Shown: positions 19,737 through 29,175, counted from the stretch's first letter. The stretch is DNA of 64,000 nt from Sphingomonas sp. CBMAI 2297 (GCF_029870595.1 NZ_JAPDIR010000001.1:476914-540913), one strand, 5' to 3'. The notes: a model not told the origin generated them from the letters alone. A program made the numbers and translations.

Positions 19737-21578
19737 TCAGCGCTCCGCCTTCTCCCGCTTCGCATAGTCCTCGGCCAGCACCGTAAAGGCCTGTTTGCGC
19801 TGGCCGGTCTCGGAGATCAGGCCCTTGCGGTTCCAGCCTTGCTGATAGACCGGGTGCTGCCGGCGCGGCGAGCGGAAGTCCTTGAGGATCCAGGGGCTCA
19901 GCCCGCGCAGGAACGGCACCCTGGCCGCCATCTCGAGCGTGCGGCGATAATATTCGGCCTGATATTCCTCGCTGAACTTGTGCGGGGCGGCGGCGATGTC
20001 GTGATAGCCATAGAGCGCATCGGCGCCGAATTCGGAGAAGATCAGCGGCTTGGTGGCCGGGCTCTGCCATTCGAAGCTCGGGAGCGCGGCGAGCGGATCG
20101 TCCGAGTACCAGCCATTATAGGTGTTGATCGCCATTACATCGAGATCGCCCACCAGCGGATCGTCGATCCGCATCACCTTGCCCTGGCGCGCGCTGAGCA
20201 GGGCGGCGGTGACCAGCCGGCTGTCGTCCAGCGCGCGGACATCGCCGATCAGCGTGCGCAGAAAGATGTTGCGGGCGTCGCTCACCGGCGTTTCGTTGGC
20301 GACGCTCCACAGCACGATCGCCGCGCGATTGCGGTCGCGGCGGATATTCTCGGCGATCATCCGGCGCGCGGTCGCCAGCGTATCGGCATCGCCCCAGGCG
20401 ACGCGCCAATAGACGGGCACCTCGCTCCACACCAGCAGCCCCATCTCGTCGGCCAGACGCGTGGTGCCCTCGTCGTGCGGATAATGCGCCAGGCGCACGA
20501 AATTGCCGTGGAGCCCCTGCTTGATCTCGGCGAACAGGGCGCGGGCGGCGGCGGGGCTCATGGCGCGCACCGGATCCTTGCCCAGTTCCTCCTCGTGCAT
20601 CGAGATGCCGCGCAGGAAGATCGACTTGCCGTTGAGCAGGATCCTGTCGCCCTGCACTTCGATCGTGCGGAAGCCGATCCGGTCGGTGAAGCGGTCCGCG
20701 CCGCTGGCGATCTCGACATCGTAGAGCTTCGGACTGTCGGGCGACCAGCGTTGGAGGGCGCGCGGGGCGGCGAGGCTGGCGGTCCAGTTGCCGTCGCCAT
20801 CGGTGCGGCCCGCGAGCGTGGCGCCGAGCGCGGGGATGGCCAGGCGGATCGGCGCGCCGGCGGCCTGGGGGCCGAGCAGGCGGGCGGAAACCGCGATGCG
20901 GCCGTCCTTGCCCAGCCGCACGAACGCGTCGTCGACGAACGTCTCGGGCACGGTGACCAGGCGGATCGAGCGCGTGACGCCGCCATAGGTTTCCCAGTCG
21001 GTGACCGGCGGGGGCACGTCCTTGTCGGTCCGCGCGGAATCGATGCCCAGCGTGATCTGGTTGCTGCCGGGGCGCAGCAGTTTCGTCACGTCGAAGGCGA
21101 ACGGCGTGAAGGCGCCGACATGCCTGCCCACCGGCTTGCCGTTCAGGAACACGCTGGCGGCATAGTCGGCGCTGCCGAAGCGCAGATACACCCGCTTGCC
21201 CATGCCCGGCGGCTGCCAGTCGAAGGTCCGCTGATACCAGACCAGCCCCTGATAATAGCGCATCTCGGGCGCATGGCCGATCCAGCTGCCGGGCAGGTGC
21301 GTGACCGGCGAGCGCTGCATGTCGAACTCGAACAGCGCGGTCGGGCGCTTCTCGGCCTCGTCGGCCTGGATCCTGTCCTGGAAGCGGGCGGTGCTCTCCC
21401 CCGGCGGGCCGCCATGGAAGCCGGCGACGCCGTCGCGATAGGGATCGACCGACCAGTGCCAGGCGCCGTCGAGGCTCAGGCCGGGGCGCAGGTCGGCGGC
21501 GGCCAGGGTCTGGGCATTTGCGGTAAACGGTGTCAGCGCCAGCGCGAGCGCGCACCATGATGTAGGGGTCGGCTTCAA
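19737..21578 (-). CDS. Exported glycoside hydrolase family 2 (beta-galactosidase/glucuronidase type)
   Basis: A 613-residue retaining glycosidase with a signal peptide (about 1-23). Domain order is a jelly-roll sugar-binding domain (about 35-200), an immunoglobulin-like domain (about 210-305) and a TIM barrel (about 310-600). The acid/base is E429 in WSVANET and the nucleophile E516 in FSEFGAD, as in family 2. Whether it cuts galactosides, glucuronides or mannosides cannot be settled. The start is TTG at 21578 with GGGAGAG upstream; the membrane protein before it ends one base away. Confidence 0.88.
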   Translation of the reverse strand: MKPTPTSWCALALALTPFTANAQTLAAADLRPGLSLDGAWHWSVDPYRDGVAGFHGGPPGESTARFQDRIQADEAEKRPTALFEFDMQRSPVTHLPGSWIGHAPEMRYYQGLVWYQRTFDWQPPGMGKRVYLRFGSADYAASVFLNGKPVGRHVGAFTPFAFDVTKLLRPGSNQITLGIDSARTDKDVPPPVTDWETYGGVTRSIRLVTVPETFVDDAFVRLGKDGRIAVSARLLGPQAAGAPIRLAIPALGATLAGRTDGDGNWTASLAAPRALQRWSPDSPKLYDVEIASGADRFTDRIGFRTIEVQGDRILLNGKSIFLRGISMHEEELGKDPVRAMSPAAARALFAEIKQGLHGNFVRLAHYPHDEGTTRLADEMGLLVWSEVPVYWRVAWGDADTLATARRMIAENIRRDRNRAAIVLWSVANETPVSDARNIFLRTLIGDVRALDDSRLVTAALLSARQGKVMRIDDPLVGDLDVMAINTYNGWYSDDPLAALPSFEWQSPATKPLIFSEFGADALYGYHDIAAAPHKFSEEYQAEYYRRTLEMAARVPFLRGLSPWILKDFRSPRRQHPVYQQGWNRKGLISETGQRKQAFTVLAEDYAKREKAER

Positions 21579-21579
21579 C

Positions 21580-22356
21580 TCACTCTCCCTGGGATGCGCT
21601 GCCCGGATGCGTGCCCGGGCGCTGCGGAATGACGAGGATCAGCACGAGGATCGCCGCGGCGAGCACCGCCGATGCCAGCGGGCGGCTGAAGTCGAGCCCG
21701 CCCTTGGCGAGCGGCTTGTCGAGGAAATCGCCCACCGTCGCGCCGAGCGGCCGAGTGAGGATGAAGGCGGCCCAGAACAGCGCGACGCGGCTGGTCCCGG
21801 TCCGGTAATAGAGCAATGCCAGCCCCGCGAGCGCGCCGCCGAACAGCATCGCGCCGCCGGCATAGCCGAGCCCGCCATCGTCCGCCGCCCAGTCGCCGAG
21901 CGCGGTGCCGAGCGTCTGCGAGAAAGTGATGGTCAGCCAGTAGAAGCCTTCGGCCCGGGGCGAGCGCACCGTGTCGACCGAGACCGATCCCAGCACCGCG
22001 TGCCACAGGCCCAGCGCGCCGAGCACGCAGGCGAGCAGCAGGGCCGAGCCGCCGGTATAGCCGATACCCAGCGAGCGCGTGGCGAAATCGGCCATGGTGG
22101 TGCCGGCCGTGGTCGAGGCGATGATGGTCGCCCAGTAGAGCAAAGGGTGGAAGCGCCGGGCCGCGATCTGCCAGGCGACGAGCAGGATCAGCGGGACGAT
22201 GAAGATCGCGGTGCTGGCGAGATAGCCCATCTCCCAGGTCATCGAGACGGTGTCGCCACCCGTCTCGCCGAGCGTGGTGGCAAGGATCTTGATGATCCAG
22301 AAGCCCAGGGTGACCGCGGGCACCTTGGTCACGAAGTCGCGCTGATCCCGAGTCAT
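21580..22356 (-). CDS. COG4705-type polytopic membrane protein with four internal repeats
   Basis: A 258-residue membrane protein with about eight helices. A short motif recurs four times at a regular spacing of roughly 60 residues: ATTLGETGGD (26-35), ASTTAGTTMAD (80-90), SQTLGTALGD (146-155) and TRPLGATVGD (201-210), each ending in an acidic residue that falls in or near a membrane helix. This matches the uncharacterised COG4705 family; the arrangement suggests a repeat-built transporter or channel. It ends one base before the GH2 start, so the two are coupled. Confidence 0.8.
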   Translation of the reverse strand: MTRDQRDFVTKVPAVTLGFWIIKILATTLGETGGDTVSMTWEMGYLASTAIFIVPLILLVAWQIAARRFHPLLYWATIIASTTAGTTMADFATRSLGIGYTGGSALLLACVLGALGLWHAVLGSVSVDTVRSPRAEGFYWLTITFSQTLGTALGDWAADDGGLGYAGGAMLFGGALAGLALLYYRTGTSRVALFWAAFILTRPLGATVGDFLDKPLAKGGLDFSRPLASAVLAAAILVLILVIPQRPGTHPGSASQGE

Positions 22357-22386
22357 GTGCCGTCTCCGCTGGCCGGAGTCGGCAGC

Positions 22387-23499
22387 CTATCGTTCGCCGT
22401 GGCCCTCCGCCAGATAGGCATCCGAGCGCATTTCCATGAGGCGGGAGACGGTGCGGTCGAACTCGAAGCGGCCGTCGCCGGCTTCGTAGAGATGCTGCGG
22501 CTCGGCATCGGCGGCGGCGAGCAGCTTGACCTTGTGCTCGTAGAGCGCGTCGATCAGCGTGACGAAGCGTGCCGCCTCGTTGCGGTTCTCGGGCCCCAGC
22601 CGGGGGATGCCGACCAGGATCACGGTGTGGAAGCGCCGGGCGATGGCGAGATAGTCGGCCGCGCCGCGCGCCTCGCCGCACAGCCGCTTGAACGAGAAGA
22701 CCGCGACGCCCTTCAGGCATTTCGGCACGTGCAGCTCGCGCCCGCCCTGCACCGCGATGTCGCAGGCCGGCACGTGCGCGGCGTCCTCGACCGGATAATC
22801 GGTCAGGCGGAAGAAGGCGGCGGAGAGCTGCTTCGTCGCTTCGGGGCCGTTGGGCACCAGCCAGGTGTCCATGCGTCCGAGCCGGTCGAGCCGATAGTCG
22901 GTTGGCCCGTTGAGCGCGAGCACGTCCATCCGCGCCTCGATCAGCTCGATGAAGGGAAGGAACAGCTCGCGGTTCAACCCGTCCTTGTAGAGATCGCGCG
23001 GCGGGCGGTTCGACGTGGCCACCATGGTGAGGCCGTGGCCCATCATCTCGGTGAACAGCCGCGAGAGGATCATCGCGTCGGCCGGATTGTTCACCACCAT
23101 CTCGTCAAAGGCGAGCAGGCGCACATCCTCGGCCATCGCATCGGCGACCTTCACCACGGGGTCGCGCGTGTCCTTCTTGCGCTCCTCGTTCAGCCGCTCA
23201 TGCACTTCGAGCATGAACTCGTGGAAATGGACGCGGCGCTTCCGGCGGATGTTCACGCTCTCGTAGAACAGGTCCATCAGCATCGACTTGCCGCGGCCGA
23301 CACTGCCCCAGACATAGAGCCCGCGCGGCGGCTCGGGCAGGCGGCCGAGCGCGCGCCACAGGATGCTGCCCTTTCTCGGCACCGCCTCCAGCTCGCCGGC
23401 GAGCTTGTGCAGCCGCTCGGCCGCGATCGCCTGTTCGGGATCGGGACGGAGCTCACCGGCGGCGACAAGGGCGCGGTAGCGTTCGATGACGCTGGTCAT
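22387..23499 (-). CDS. zapE: ZapE/AFG1-family ATPase
   Basis: P-loop AAA-type ATPase of 370 residues. E. coli ZapE acts on the FtsZ ring; the mitochondrial relative AFG1 assists quality control of respiratory proteins. Walker A is GSVGRGKS (65-72) and Walker B is VRLLAFDEM. The start overlaps the upstream thioesterase stop (ATGA). Its place downstream of sdhB is a common alphaproteobacterial order (sdhB, afg1, mdh), consistent with a link to respiratory complexes. Confidence 0.9.
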   Translation of the reverse strand: MTSVIERYRALVAAGELRPDPEQAIAAERLHKLAGELEAVPRKGSILWRALGRLPEPPRGLYVWGSVGRGKSMLMDLFYESVNIRRKRRVHFHEFMLEVHERLNEERKKDTRDPVVKVADAMAEDVRLLAFDEMVVNNPADAMILSRLFTEMMGHGLTMVATSNRPPRDLYKDGLNRELFLPFIELIEARMDVLALNGPTDYRLDRLGRMDTWLVPNGPEATKQLSAAFFRLTDYPVEDAAHVPACDIAVQGGRELHVPKCLKGVAVFSFKRLCGEARGAADYLAIARRFHTVILVGIPRLGPENRNEAARFVTLIDALYEHKVKLLAAADAEPQHLYEAGDGRFEFDRTVSRLMEMRSDAYLAEGHGER

Positions 23500-23954
23500 T
23501 GGGGCGGAGAACTCTTGCGGATGGTGCCGAGGAAGCTGGCGACGGTGATATCGCCCTGGCGGACGACGCCGCGCAGGAAGAGCATGCGGCCGGTCTCGCG
23601 CAGCAGCTCGACTTCCGCCTGGGTATCGATGCCGATCGCGCCGCCGGCGATGAACTGGATCGACATGTCGACGGTGGAAGCCGGGCCGGCGAGGATGCCG
23701 AGGCCGCGCGCGGCGGCGAACAGCGCCATGTCGATGAAGCCGGCCAGCGCGCCGCCATGGACATGGTCGCGCAGGTTCGAATGCCGGCGCTCGAAGCGGT
23801 GGCGGACCAGTGCGGTCCGCTCCCCCGTCGCCTTCACCGAAAGCGCGCCGATGAAGCTGTTGAACCGCCCCTGATCCAGAATCTGCCAGCGCTTCCAGCC
23901 CGGCAGGTCCGGATCGTCCTCGTAGAAGAAATGCTCGGGCGCAGGCTGGCTCAC
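23496..23954 (-). CDS. PaaI-family hotdog thioesterase
   Basis: A 152-residue hotdog-fold protein likely to hydrolyse acyl-CoA thioesters. The family signature is DHVHGGALAGFIDMALFAAA, with the His-Gly-Gly turn leading into the central helix, followed by STVDMSIQFIAGG. The acyl substrate is unknown. The start is GTG at 23954, four bases after the sdhB stop, and the stop overlaps zapE. It is thus translated within an sdhB-thioesterase-zapE unit. Confidence 0.85.
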   Translation of the reverse strand: MSQPAPEHFFYEDDPDLPGWKRWQILDQGRFNSFIGALSVKATGERTALVRHRFERRHSNLRDHVHGGALAGFIDMALFAAARGLGILAGPASTVDMSIQFIAGGAIGIDTQAEVELLRETGRMLFLRGVVRQGDITVASFLGTIRKSSPPQ

Positions 23955-23958
23955 GGGA

Positions 23959-24744
23959 TCAGAGCGTGCGCTCGGCTTCCATCTTCTTGATCTCGGCGAT
24001 CGCCTTGGCCGGGCTCAGGCCCTTGGGGCAGACGTTCGCGCAGTTCATGATCGTGTGGCAGCGATAGAGGCGGAAGGGATCCTCGAGCTCGTCGAGGCGC
24101 TCGCCGGTCATCTCGTCGCGCGAATCGGCCAGCCAGCGATAGGCCTGGAGCAGGATCGCCGGGCCCAGGAACTTGTCGCTGTTCCACCAATAGCTTGGGC
24201 ACGAGGTCGAGCAGCAGGCGCACAGGATGCACTCGTACAGGCCGTCCAGCTTCTCGCGATCGGCCGGCGACTGGAGGCGCTCCTTGCCCGAGGGCGTGGT
24301 CGACACGGTCTGCAGCCACGGCTTGATCGAGGCATATTGGGCATAGAAGTGCGTGAAGTCGGGCACCAGGTCCTTGATCACGTCCATGTTCGGCAGCGGC
24401 GTGATGCGGATGTCGCCCTTGATGTCCTCGATCGCGGTGGTGCAGGCGAGGCCGTTGCGCCCGTCCATGTTCATCGCGCACGAGCCGCAAATGCCCTCGC
24501 GGCACGAGCGGCGGAAGGTGAGCGTCGAGTCCTGCTCGGACTTGATCTTGATCAGCGCGTCGAGGACCATCGGGCCGCATTCGTCCAGGTCGATCTCGAA
24601 CGTGTCGTAGCGCGGATTCTGGCCCGCATCGGGATCGTAGCGGTAGATCTTGAACTTCTTGACGTTCTTCGCGCCCGGATCCGCCTTGTGCTCCCGGCCC
24701 TTGGTGGAGATGCGGCTGTTCTTGGGAAGGCGGAATTCGGCCAT
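23959..24744 (-). CDS. sdhB: Succinate dehydrogenase iron-sulfur subunit
   Basis: Electron-transfer subunit of complex II. It has 261 residues. The [2Fe-2S] ligands are C81, C86, C89 and C101 (CREGICGSC, then GLACTT). The [4Fe-4S] motif [12 protein letters not shown] begins at 172, and CANVCPKGL supplies later cluster ligands. Unlike the usual sdhCDAB order, it is separated from sdhA by about 2.2 kb holding a terminator, a candidate small ORF and two protease genes. Confidence 0.97.
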   Translation of the reverse strand: MAEFRLPKNSRISTKGREHKADPGAKNVKKFKIYRYDPDAGQNPRYDTFEIDLDECGPMVLDALIKIKSEQDSTLTFRRSCREGICGSCAMNMDGRNGLACTTAIEDIKGDIRITPLPNMDVIKDLVPDFTHFYAQYASIKPWLQTVSTTPSGKERLQSPADREKLDGLYECILCACCSTSCPSYWWNSDKFLGPAILLQAYRWLADSRDEMTGERLDELEDPFRLYRCHTIMNCANVCPKGLSPAKAIAEIKKMEAERTL

Positions 24745-24802
24745 CGAGGGGTTCCTTATGCTTGGGCGCGCGATAGCCAATCGCGCCGCGCCGCTCAACC
24801 TC

Positions 24803-25666
24803 TCAGATGATGTCGAGCACCAGGCCCAGCGAACGCGCCTCCTCGGCCTCGACGTACCAGCCGTCGGATGCCCGGGCGCGGAGGTCCTCGAAGGGCAGGC
24901 GCGTGCCCGCCACGAGCGCGCGGAAGCCCTCCTCCTCGATCCGCGCCGCTTCCTCGATCTCGTGCAGCGCGGTCTTCAGGGTGGCGGCGCAGCGATCGAG
25001 CGAGCCGGTCAGCGTCAGGTGGCGGTCGAGGATGCCTTCCTGGATCAGCAGCCGCGTGCCGCGGGTGAGGAAGCGCTTGTCGGCCGGGAAGGCGGCCATG
25101 AACAGCGTGCCCGCCGACTGGACCGCGACCTTGCCGATAAAGAGCATCTCGCGCCCCGAATATTCGCGCAGCAGCCGGATCTCGTCGCCCATCAGCCGCG
25201 CGACCTCGGGATCGCCGCCCGGCGTGGAGAGCGAGACGACGAGCATGCCCTGTTTCGGCGCGGCGGCAAGCTGTTCGCGGAAGCTGGCGTACATCGTCCG
25301 GTCGACCGGACCGGACAGCGCCACGTGCGGCTGGGCGAGCAGCGGGTAGCGCGTCGCCTGGGTGCCGTCGTCGGGCAGGGGGGCGGGTTCGTGCATGCCG
25401 GCAATCGCCGCGAGCACTTCGGGTTCGGGTATCGGCGGAAGCGCGGGCGCGGCCGGCCGCGGCGCCAGCGCCCGGCGCCGCGCCTCGCGTCGCTCGACCC
25501 AGCGGCGGACCATGAACGCGAAGCCGAAGGTGATGAGCAGGCCGAGGCCGATCTGCAGCAGCCGGTTGCGGAATCCGCCCGGAAGCGCCTTCTGGATCGC
25601 CGCGGGGATCTGATGCTCCAGGTCGCCCGGGATCAGTCGCTCCAGGAGAGTCTCCTGCTCGGCCAT
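24803..25666 (-). CDS. Membrane-anchored ClpP-fold protein (Clp/SDH serine-protease superfamily)
   Basis: A 287-residue protein with one membrane helix (about 36-53), a Pro/Ala-rich linker and a C-terminal ClpP/crotonase-like domain. [17 protein letters not shown] (147 on) and the nucleophile-type [12 protein letters not shown] (S184) match the ClpP core. Where ClpP has its catalytic His (RVMIHQ) this protein reads RLLIQE, so the His appears replaced by Gln. It may use another base or be inactive. It starts one base after the C13 peptidase stop, and sdhB follows 58 bases downstream. Confidence 0.75.
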   Translation of the reverse strand: MAEQETLLERLIPGDLEHQIPAAIQKALPGGFRNRLLQIGLGLLITFGFAFMVRRWVERREARRRALAPRPAAPALPPIPEPEVLAAIAGMHEPAPLPDDGTQATRYPLLAQPHVALSGPVDRTMYASFREQLAAAPKQGMLVVSLSTPGGDPEVARLMGDEIRLLREYSGREMLFIGKVAVQSAGTLFMAAFPADKRFLTRGTRLLIQEGILDRHLTLTGSLDRCAATLKTALHEIEEAARIEEEGFRALVAGTRLPFEDLRARASDGWYVEAEEARSLGLVLDII

Positions 25667-25667
25667 T

Positions 25668-26642
25668 TCATTCGCCGGTCTTGAGCGCATCGGTCGACGG
25701 GCGGCCGACGGGCGGGGTGTCGGTCTGGGGCATGCGCGCCTCGAGCGGGGCCAGCCAGGCCGCGACATGGTCGCCGATGCTGACCTGCGGATTGGAGGGA
25801 GGCACCCGCGCGGCGCCCTCCCAGTCGCCGATCATCATCCGTGCCTCGTCCGAGGCCTTTTCGAGCGGCTGGTTCTTGCGAAGCGCATGGTTGATCATCG
25901 CGTCGCCGAAGAAGGTCCAGTCATTATGGGCCTCGCAGCCGAAGCTCGGCCGATCCGAGGAGGCGGCGGTGAACAATGCGGTGTCGGGGCTGGAGAGCGG
26001 CCCGACGAAGATGCCCGAATAGCAGGCCGACAGGATCAGCACGCGATTGCGGATGCCGAGTTCGTCGAGCAGCGTCTGGAGCCGCCTGGGGCTCAGTATG
26101 CCATAGCCCTCGTCGCCGTCATGATAGGCGATGCCCACCTGGGCGCCGTGGCTGGTGGCGTAGAGGACGAGGACGTCCTGCTCCTTGTCCATCACCTCGG
26201 CGATCCGGGCGAGCGCCAGGGTGAGGCTGGTGAGCGAGCCGTTCGGCAATTCGCTCGGCATGGTGCCGGTGCTGCCGGCGAGGACGATGGTGCGCCCGGC
26301 GGCATCGAAGCGGCGCGAGAGCACCTTGCCCGCCTCGCGCGCCTCCCGCGCGAACACCGGATCGCTGTCGAGCGCGACCGAGACGATATAGGCGTCGACC
26401 AGTGCCTTGCGCTGCGGCTGGAGCGCGTTGAGCGCGACGTTCAGCTTGCGGGCATCGGCGAGCATCGCCCTGGCGGATCGCCCGCGCTGCAGCTCGGGGC
26501 CGGGATCGAGCCCCTCGATGCCGTCGCTGCCCGAGACCATTCCCGGCCATTCCGCCTTGTGCTCCGGCGCGCGAAACTGGGCGGCGGCGGGCGTGACGGC
26601 GAGCGCGGCAGCCGCGGCAAGGATGGCGAACGCGATACGCAT
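25668..26642 (-). CDS. Exported caspase-fold cysteine peptidase, C13 (legumain/GPI8-like)
   Basis: A 324-residue protein with a signal peptide (about 1-22) and a peptidase C13 catalytic domain. The dyad is H165 in YATSHGAQ and C207 in LSACYSG, the order and spacing of clan CD caspase-fold peptidases. Legumain-type enzymes cut after Asn or Asp; bacterial members are poorly characterised. Its stop and the start of the ClpP-fold gene are one base apart, so the two are made together. It is probably periplasmic. Confidence 0.82.
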   Translation of the reverse strand: MRIAFAILAAAAALAVTPAAAQFRAPEHKAEWPGMVSGSDGIEGLDPGPELQRGRSARAMLADARKLNVALNALQPQRKALVDAYIVSVALDSDPVFAREAREAGKVLSRRFDAAGRTIVLAGSTGTMPSELPNGSLTSLTLALARIAEVMDKEQDVLVLYATSHGAQVGIAYHDGDEGYGILSPRRLQTLLDELGIRNRVLILSACYSGIFVGPLSSPDTALFTAASSDRPSFGCEAHNDWTFFGDAMINHALRKNQPLEKASDEARMMIGDWEGAARVPPSNPQVSIGDHVAAWLAPLEARMPQTDTPPVGRPSTDALKTGE

Positions 26643-26755
26643 GGCAGGCGCGAGACCCCCGGAGATCGTTAACGGCCCACTCTCGCGGGTGCGGGAGCGG
26701 TGTCAAGCGGGGACGGCGATCCCGGCCCGCTACCGCATCTGGGGATCGACGCCCT

Positions 26756-26884
26756 TCAATGCCAGACCGCGGCGAGCGGATAGAGCGGGATGAGCCAGGC
26801 GAGGCATCCGATCGCGAGCCGCCGTTCCCGCGTCAGGATGGCGAACAGGGAGACGGGAAACAAGGACCAGGTGCATGTCGGCAA
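26756..26884 (-). CDS. Candidate small two-helix membrane protein (42 aa)
   Basis: Too short for routine calling. The frame has strongly GC-biased third codon positions and encodes two hydrophobic stretches (CTWSLFPVSLFAIL and LAIGCLAWLIPLYPLAAVW) split by a basic TRERR turn, the look of a helical hairpin. No ATG is in frame; TTG at 26884 is the best start but has no clear ribosome site, and the sdhA terminator lies just upstream. It could instead be the degenerate end of a lost membrane gene. Unrecognised. Confidence 0.4.
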   Translation of the reverse strand: MPTCTWSLFPVSLFAILTRERRLAIGCLAWLIPLYPLAAVWH

Positions 26885-26910
26885 CCGGGAGAGTGGCTTA
26901 GGTCTTTCCG

Positions 26911-26950
26911 CCAAAGCAAAAGGCCCGCTCGCGCCTGGCGAACGGGCCTT
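26911..26950 (-). terminator. Rho-independent terminator after sdhA
   Basis: On the minus strand AAGGCCCG and CGGGCCTT form an 8-bp GC-rich stem, followed directly by TTTTGCTTT. It lies 22 bases past the sdhA stop, so sdhCDA transcripts should end here and not extend into sdhB. Confidence 0.8.
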
Positions 26951-26971
26951 CCGGAACCTGCTGTCGAAGGC

Positions 26972-28786
26972 TCAATACACCCGCTTCTTCGGCTTGATGT
27001 ACTCGATCTCGTCGGTGAGGGTGTAGTCGTGGACCGGGCGGTAATCGATGCTCGTGGCGCCGCCCTTGCCGCCCCAGCCTTCGAAGGTGGCGACGGTGTG
27101 CTTCATCCAGTTCTTGTCGTCGCGCTCGGGGAAGTCCTCGTGCATGTGCGCGCCGCGGCTTTCCTTGCGGTTGGCGGCGCACTCGATGGTGACGACGGCC
27201 TGGCCGATCAGGTTGTCGAGCTCCAGCGTCTCGACCAGGTCGGTGTTCCAGATCAGCGAGCGGTCCTGGATGCCGACGTCCTGGAAGCCCTTGTAGACGT
27301 CCTGCATGTGCTTCACGCCCTCGGCGAGCAGGGCGCTGTCGCGGAACACCGCGCAGTGGCGCTGCATCGTCTTCTGCATATCGGCGCGGACCTCGGCGGT
27401 CGGGCGCGCGCCCTTGGCGTTGCGGAAGTGATCGAGGCGGCCGAGCGCGAATTCCTCCGAGCCCTTGGGCAGCTCGTTGTGCTTCATGCCGGGCTTGAGC
27501 AGCTCCTTCAGGCGCAGGCCGGTCGCGCGGCCGAACACGACCAGGTCGATCAGCGAGTTGGAGCCGAGGCGGTTGGCGCCGTGCACCGACACGCAGGCCG
27601 CTTCGCCGACCGCGAACAGGCCGGGGATCACCGCGTCCGGATCGCCATCCTTATTGTGGACGACCTCGCCGTGATAATTGGTCGGGATGCCGCCCATGTT
27701 GTAGTGGACGGTCGGCACCACCGGCAGCGGCTGGCGGGTCAGGTCGACGCCGGCGAAGATCTTGCCGGTCTCGGTGATGCCGGGCAGCCGCTCGTGCAAG
27801 ATCTTCGGGTCGATATGGTTGAGGTGAAGGAAGATATGGTCCTTCTCCTTGCCCACGCCGCGGCCCTCGCGGATCTCCATCGCCATCGAGCGCGCGACGA
27901 CGTCGCGGCTGGCAAGGTCCTTGGCCGAGGGGGCATAGCGCTCCATGAAGCGCTCGCCCTCGGAGTTGGTGAGGTAGCCGCCCTCGCCGCGCGCGCCCTC
28001 GGTGATGAGCACGCCGGCGCCGTAGATGCCGGTCGGGTGGAACTGGACGAACTCCATGTCCTGCAGCGCGATGCCCGCGCGCAGCGCCATGCCGTTGCCG
28101 TCGCCGGTGCAGGTGTGCGCCGAGGTCGCCGACTGGTAGACGCGGCCGCCGCCGCCGGTGGCGAGGACGACGGCGTGGCTGCGGAAGCGGTGGATCGAGC
28201 CGTCTTCCATGCACAAAGCGATCACGCCGCGGCAGGCGCCGTTCTCCATGATCAGGTCGAGCGCGAAATATTCGACGTAGAAGTCCGCGTCGTATTTCAG
28301 GCTCTGCTGGTAGAGCGCGTGGAGCATGGCGTGGCCGGTGCGGTCGGCCGCGGCGCAGGTGCGCTGCACGGGCGGGCCTTCGCCCATGTTCTGCATATGG
28401 CCGCCGAACGGGCGCTGGTAGATCGTGCCATTGTCGTTGCGGCTGAACGGCACGCCGGCATGCTCGAGCTCGTACACGGCCTGCGGCGCTTCGCGGACCA
28501 TATATTCGATCGCGTCCTGATCGCCGAGCCAGTCCGAGCCCTTGACGGTGTCGAACATGTGCCACGACCAGTGATCGGGCGTGTTGTTGCCGAGCGAGGC
28601 GGCGATGCCGCCCTGCGCCGCGACGGTGTGCGAGCGGGTGGGGAACACCTTGGTGATGCAGGCGGTCTTCAGGCCGGCCTCGGCGCAGCCCATGGTGGCG
28701 CGCAGGCCCGAGCCGCCGGCGCCGACCACGACGGCATCATAGCTGTGGTCGATGATCTTGTAGGCGCCAGAAGAATTGTTTGGCAT
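26972..28786 (-). CDS. sdhA: Succinate dehydrogenase flavoprotein subunit
   Basis: Catalytic subunit of complex II that oxidises succinate to fumarate. It has 604 residues. The FAD motif [10 protein letters not shown] opens the protein, and the covalent-FAD histidine is in [10 protein letters not shown] (H53). Substrate-site segments include [11 protein letters not shown] and [10 protein letters not shown]. The ATG overlaps the sdhD stop by one base (TGATG). A terminator follows it. Confidence 0.97.
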   Translation of the reverse strand: MPNNSSGAYKIIDHSYDAVVVGAGGSGLRATMGCAEAGLKTACITKVFPTRSHTVAAQGGIAASLGNNTPDHWSWHMFDTVKGSDWLGDQDAIEYMVREAPQAVYELEHAGVPFSRNDNGTIYQRPFGGHMQNMGEGPPVQRTCAAADRTGHAMLHALYQQSLKYDADFYVEYFALDLIMENGACRGVIALCMEDGSIHRFRSHAVVLATGGGGRVYQSATSAHTCTGDGNGMALRAGIALQDMEFVQFHPTGIYGAGVLITEGARGEGGYLTNSEGERFMERYAPSAKDLASRDVVARSMAMEIREGRGVGKEKDHIFLHLNHIDPKILHERLPGITETGKIFAGVDLTRQPLPVVPTVHYNMGGIPTNYHGEVVHNKDGDPDAVIPGLFAVGEAACVSVHGANRLGSNSLIDLVVFGRATGLRLKELLKPGMKHNELPKGSEEFALGRLDHFRNAKGARPTAEVRADMQKTMQRHCAVFRDSALLAEGVKHMQDVYKGFQDVGIQDRSLIWNTDLVETLELDNLIGQAVVTIECAANRKESRGAHMHEDFPERDDKNWMKHTVATFEGWGGKGGATSIDYRPVHDYTLTDEIEYIKPKKRVY

Positions 28787-29175
28787 CAGAGCGCTGCCCC
28801 CGCCGTGAAGGCGATCTTGAGGATCGAGAAGACGGCGGTGGTGCCTGCCGCCAGCGTGAAGAAGTTGAGCAGCACCATCAGCACGATGTGCGTCTCGTCG
28901 TGCTGATAGTCCTCGATCACCACCTGCAGGCCGAGGCGGAAGTGATAGAAAGTGGTGAGGACCAGGAGGATCAGGGGCACGGCGACCTGGGTCTGGGCGA
29001 TCCAGTGGCGCACGGTCTCGAAATCATAGGCCGGCAGCAGCGCGATGCTGAGCACGAACCACAGCGTCAGGATCAGGTTGGCGCCGGCGGTCAGCCGCTG
29101 GTGCCACCAATGGTGTGCGCCTTCATGCGCCGAGCCGAGGCCGCGGACCTTGCCGATGCTGGTGCCGTTACCCAT
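28786..29175 (-). CDS. sdhD: Succinate dehydrogenase membrane anchor subunit
   Basis: Small membrane subunit (129 residues, three helices) anchoring complex II and helping bind quinone and haem. Features are [16 protein letters not shown] before helix 1, [18 protein letters not shown] between helices 2 and 3, and a final hydrophobic segment. ATG 29175 is two bases after the sdhC stop. The order sdhC-sdhD-sdhA is standard. Confidence 0.92.
   Translation of the reverse strand: MGNGTSIGKVRGLGSAHEGAHHWWHQRLTAGANLILTLWFVLSIALLPAYDFETVRHWIAQTQVAVPLILLVLTTFYHFRLGLQVVIEDYQHDETHIVLMVLLNFFTLAAGTTAVFSILKIAFTAGAAL

Larger units (their letters stand above)
26643..26971. other. 329-base region between sdhA and the C13 peptidase gene
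   Basis: No recognised gene. It holds the sdhA terminator (26911-26950) and a 42-codon candidate membrane ORF on the minus strand (26756-26884). In 26643-26755, between that ORF and the peptidase start, nothing with clear structure was seen; the peptidase promoter should lie here but no confident boxes were found. Confidence 0.6.

Noticed and set aside
26807..26873. Alternative ATG-started frame overlapping the 42-codon membrane ORF
   Set aside because: Third codon positions are not GC-biased and the peptide has no protein-like pattern.
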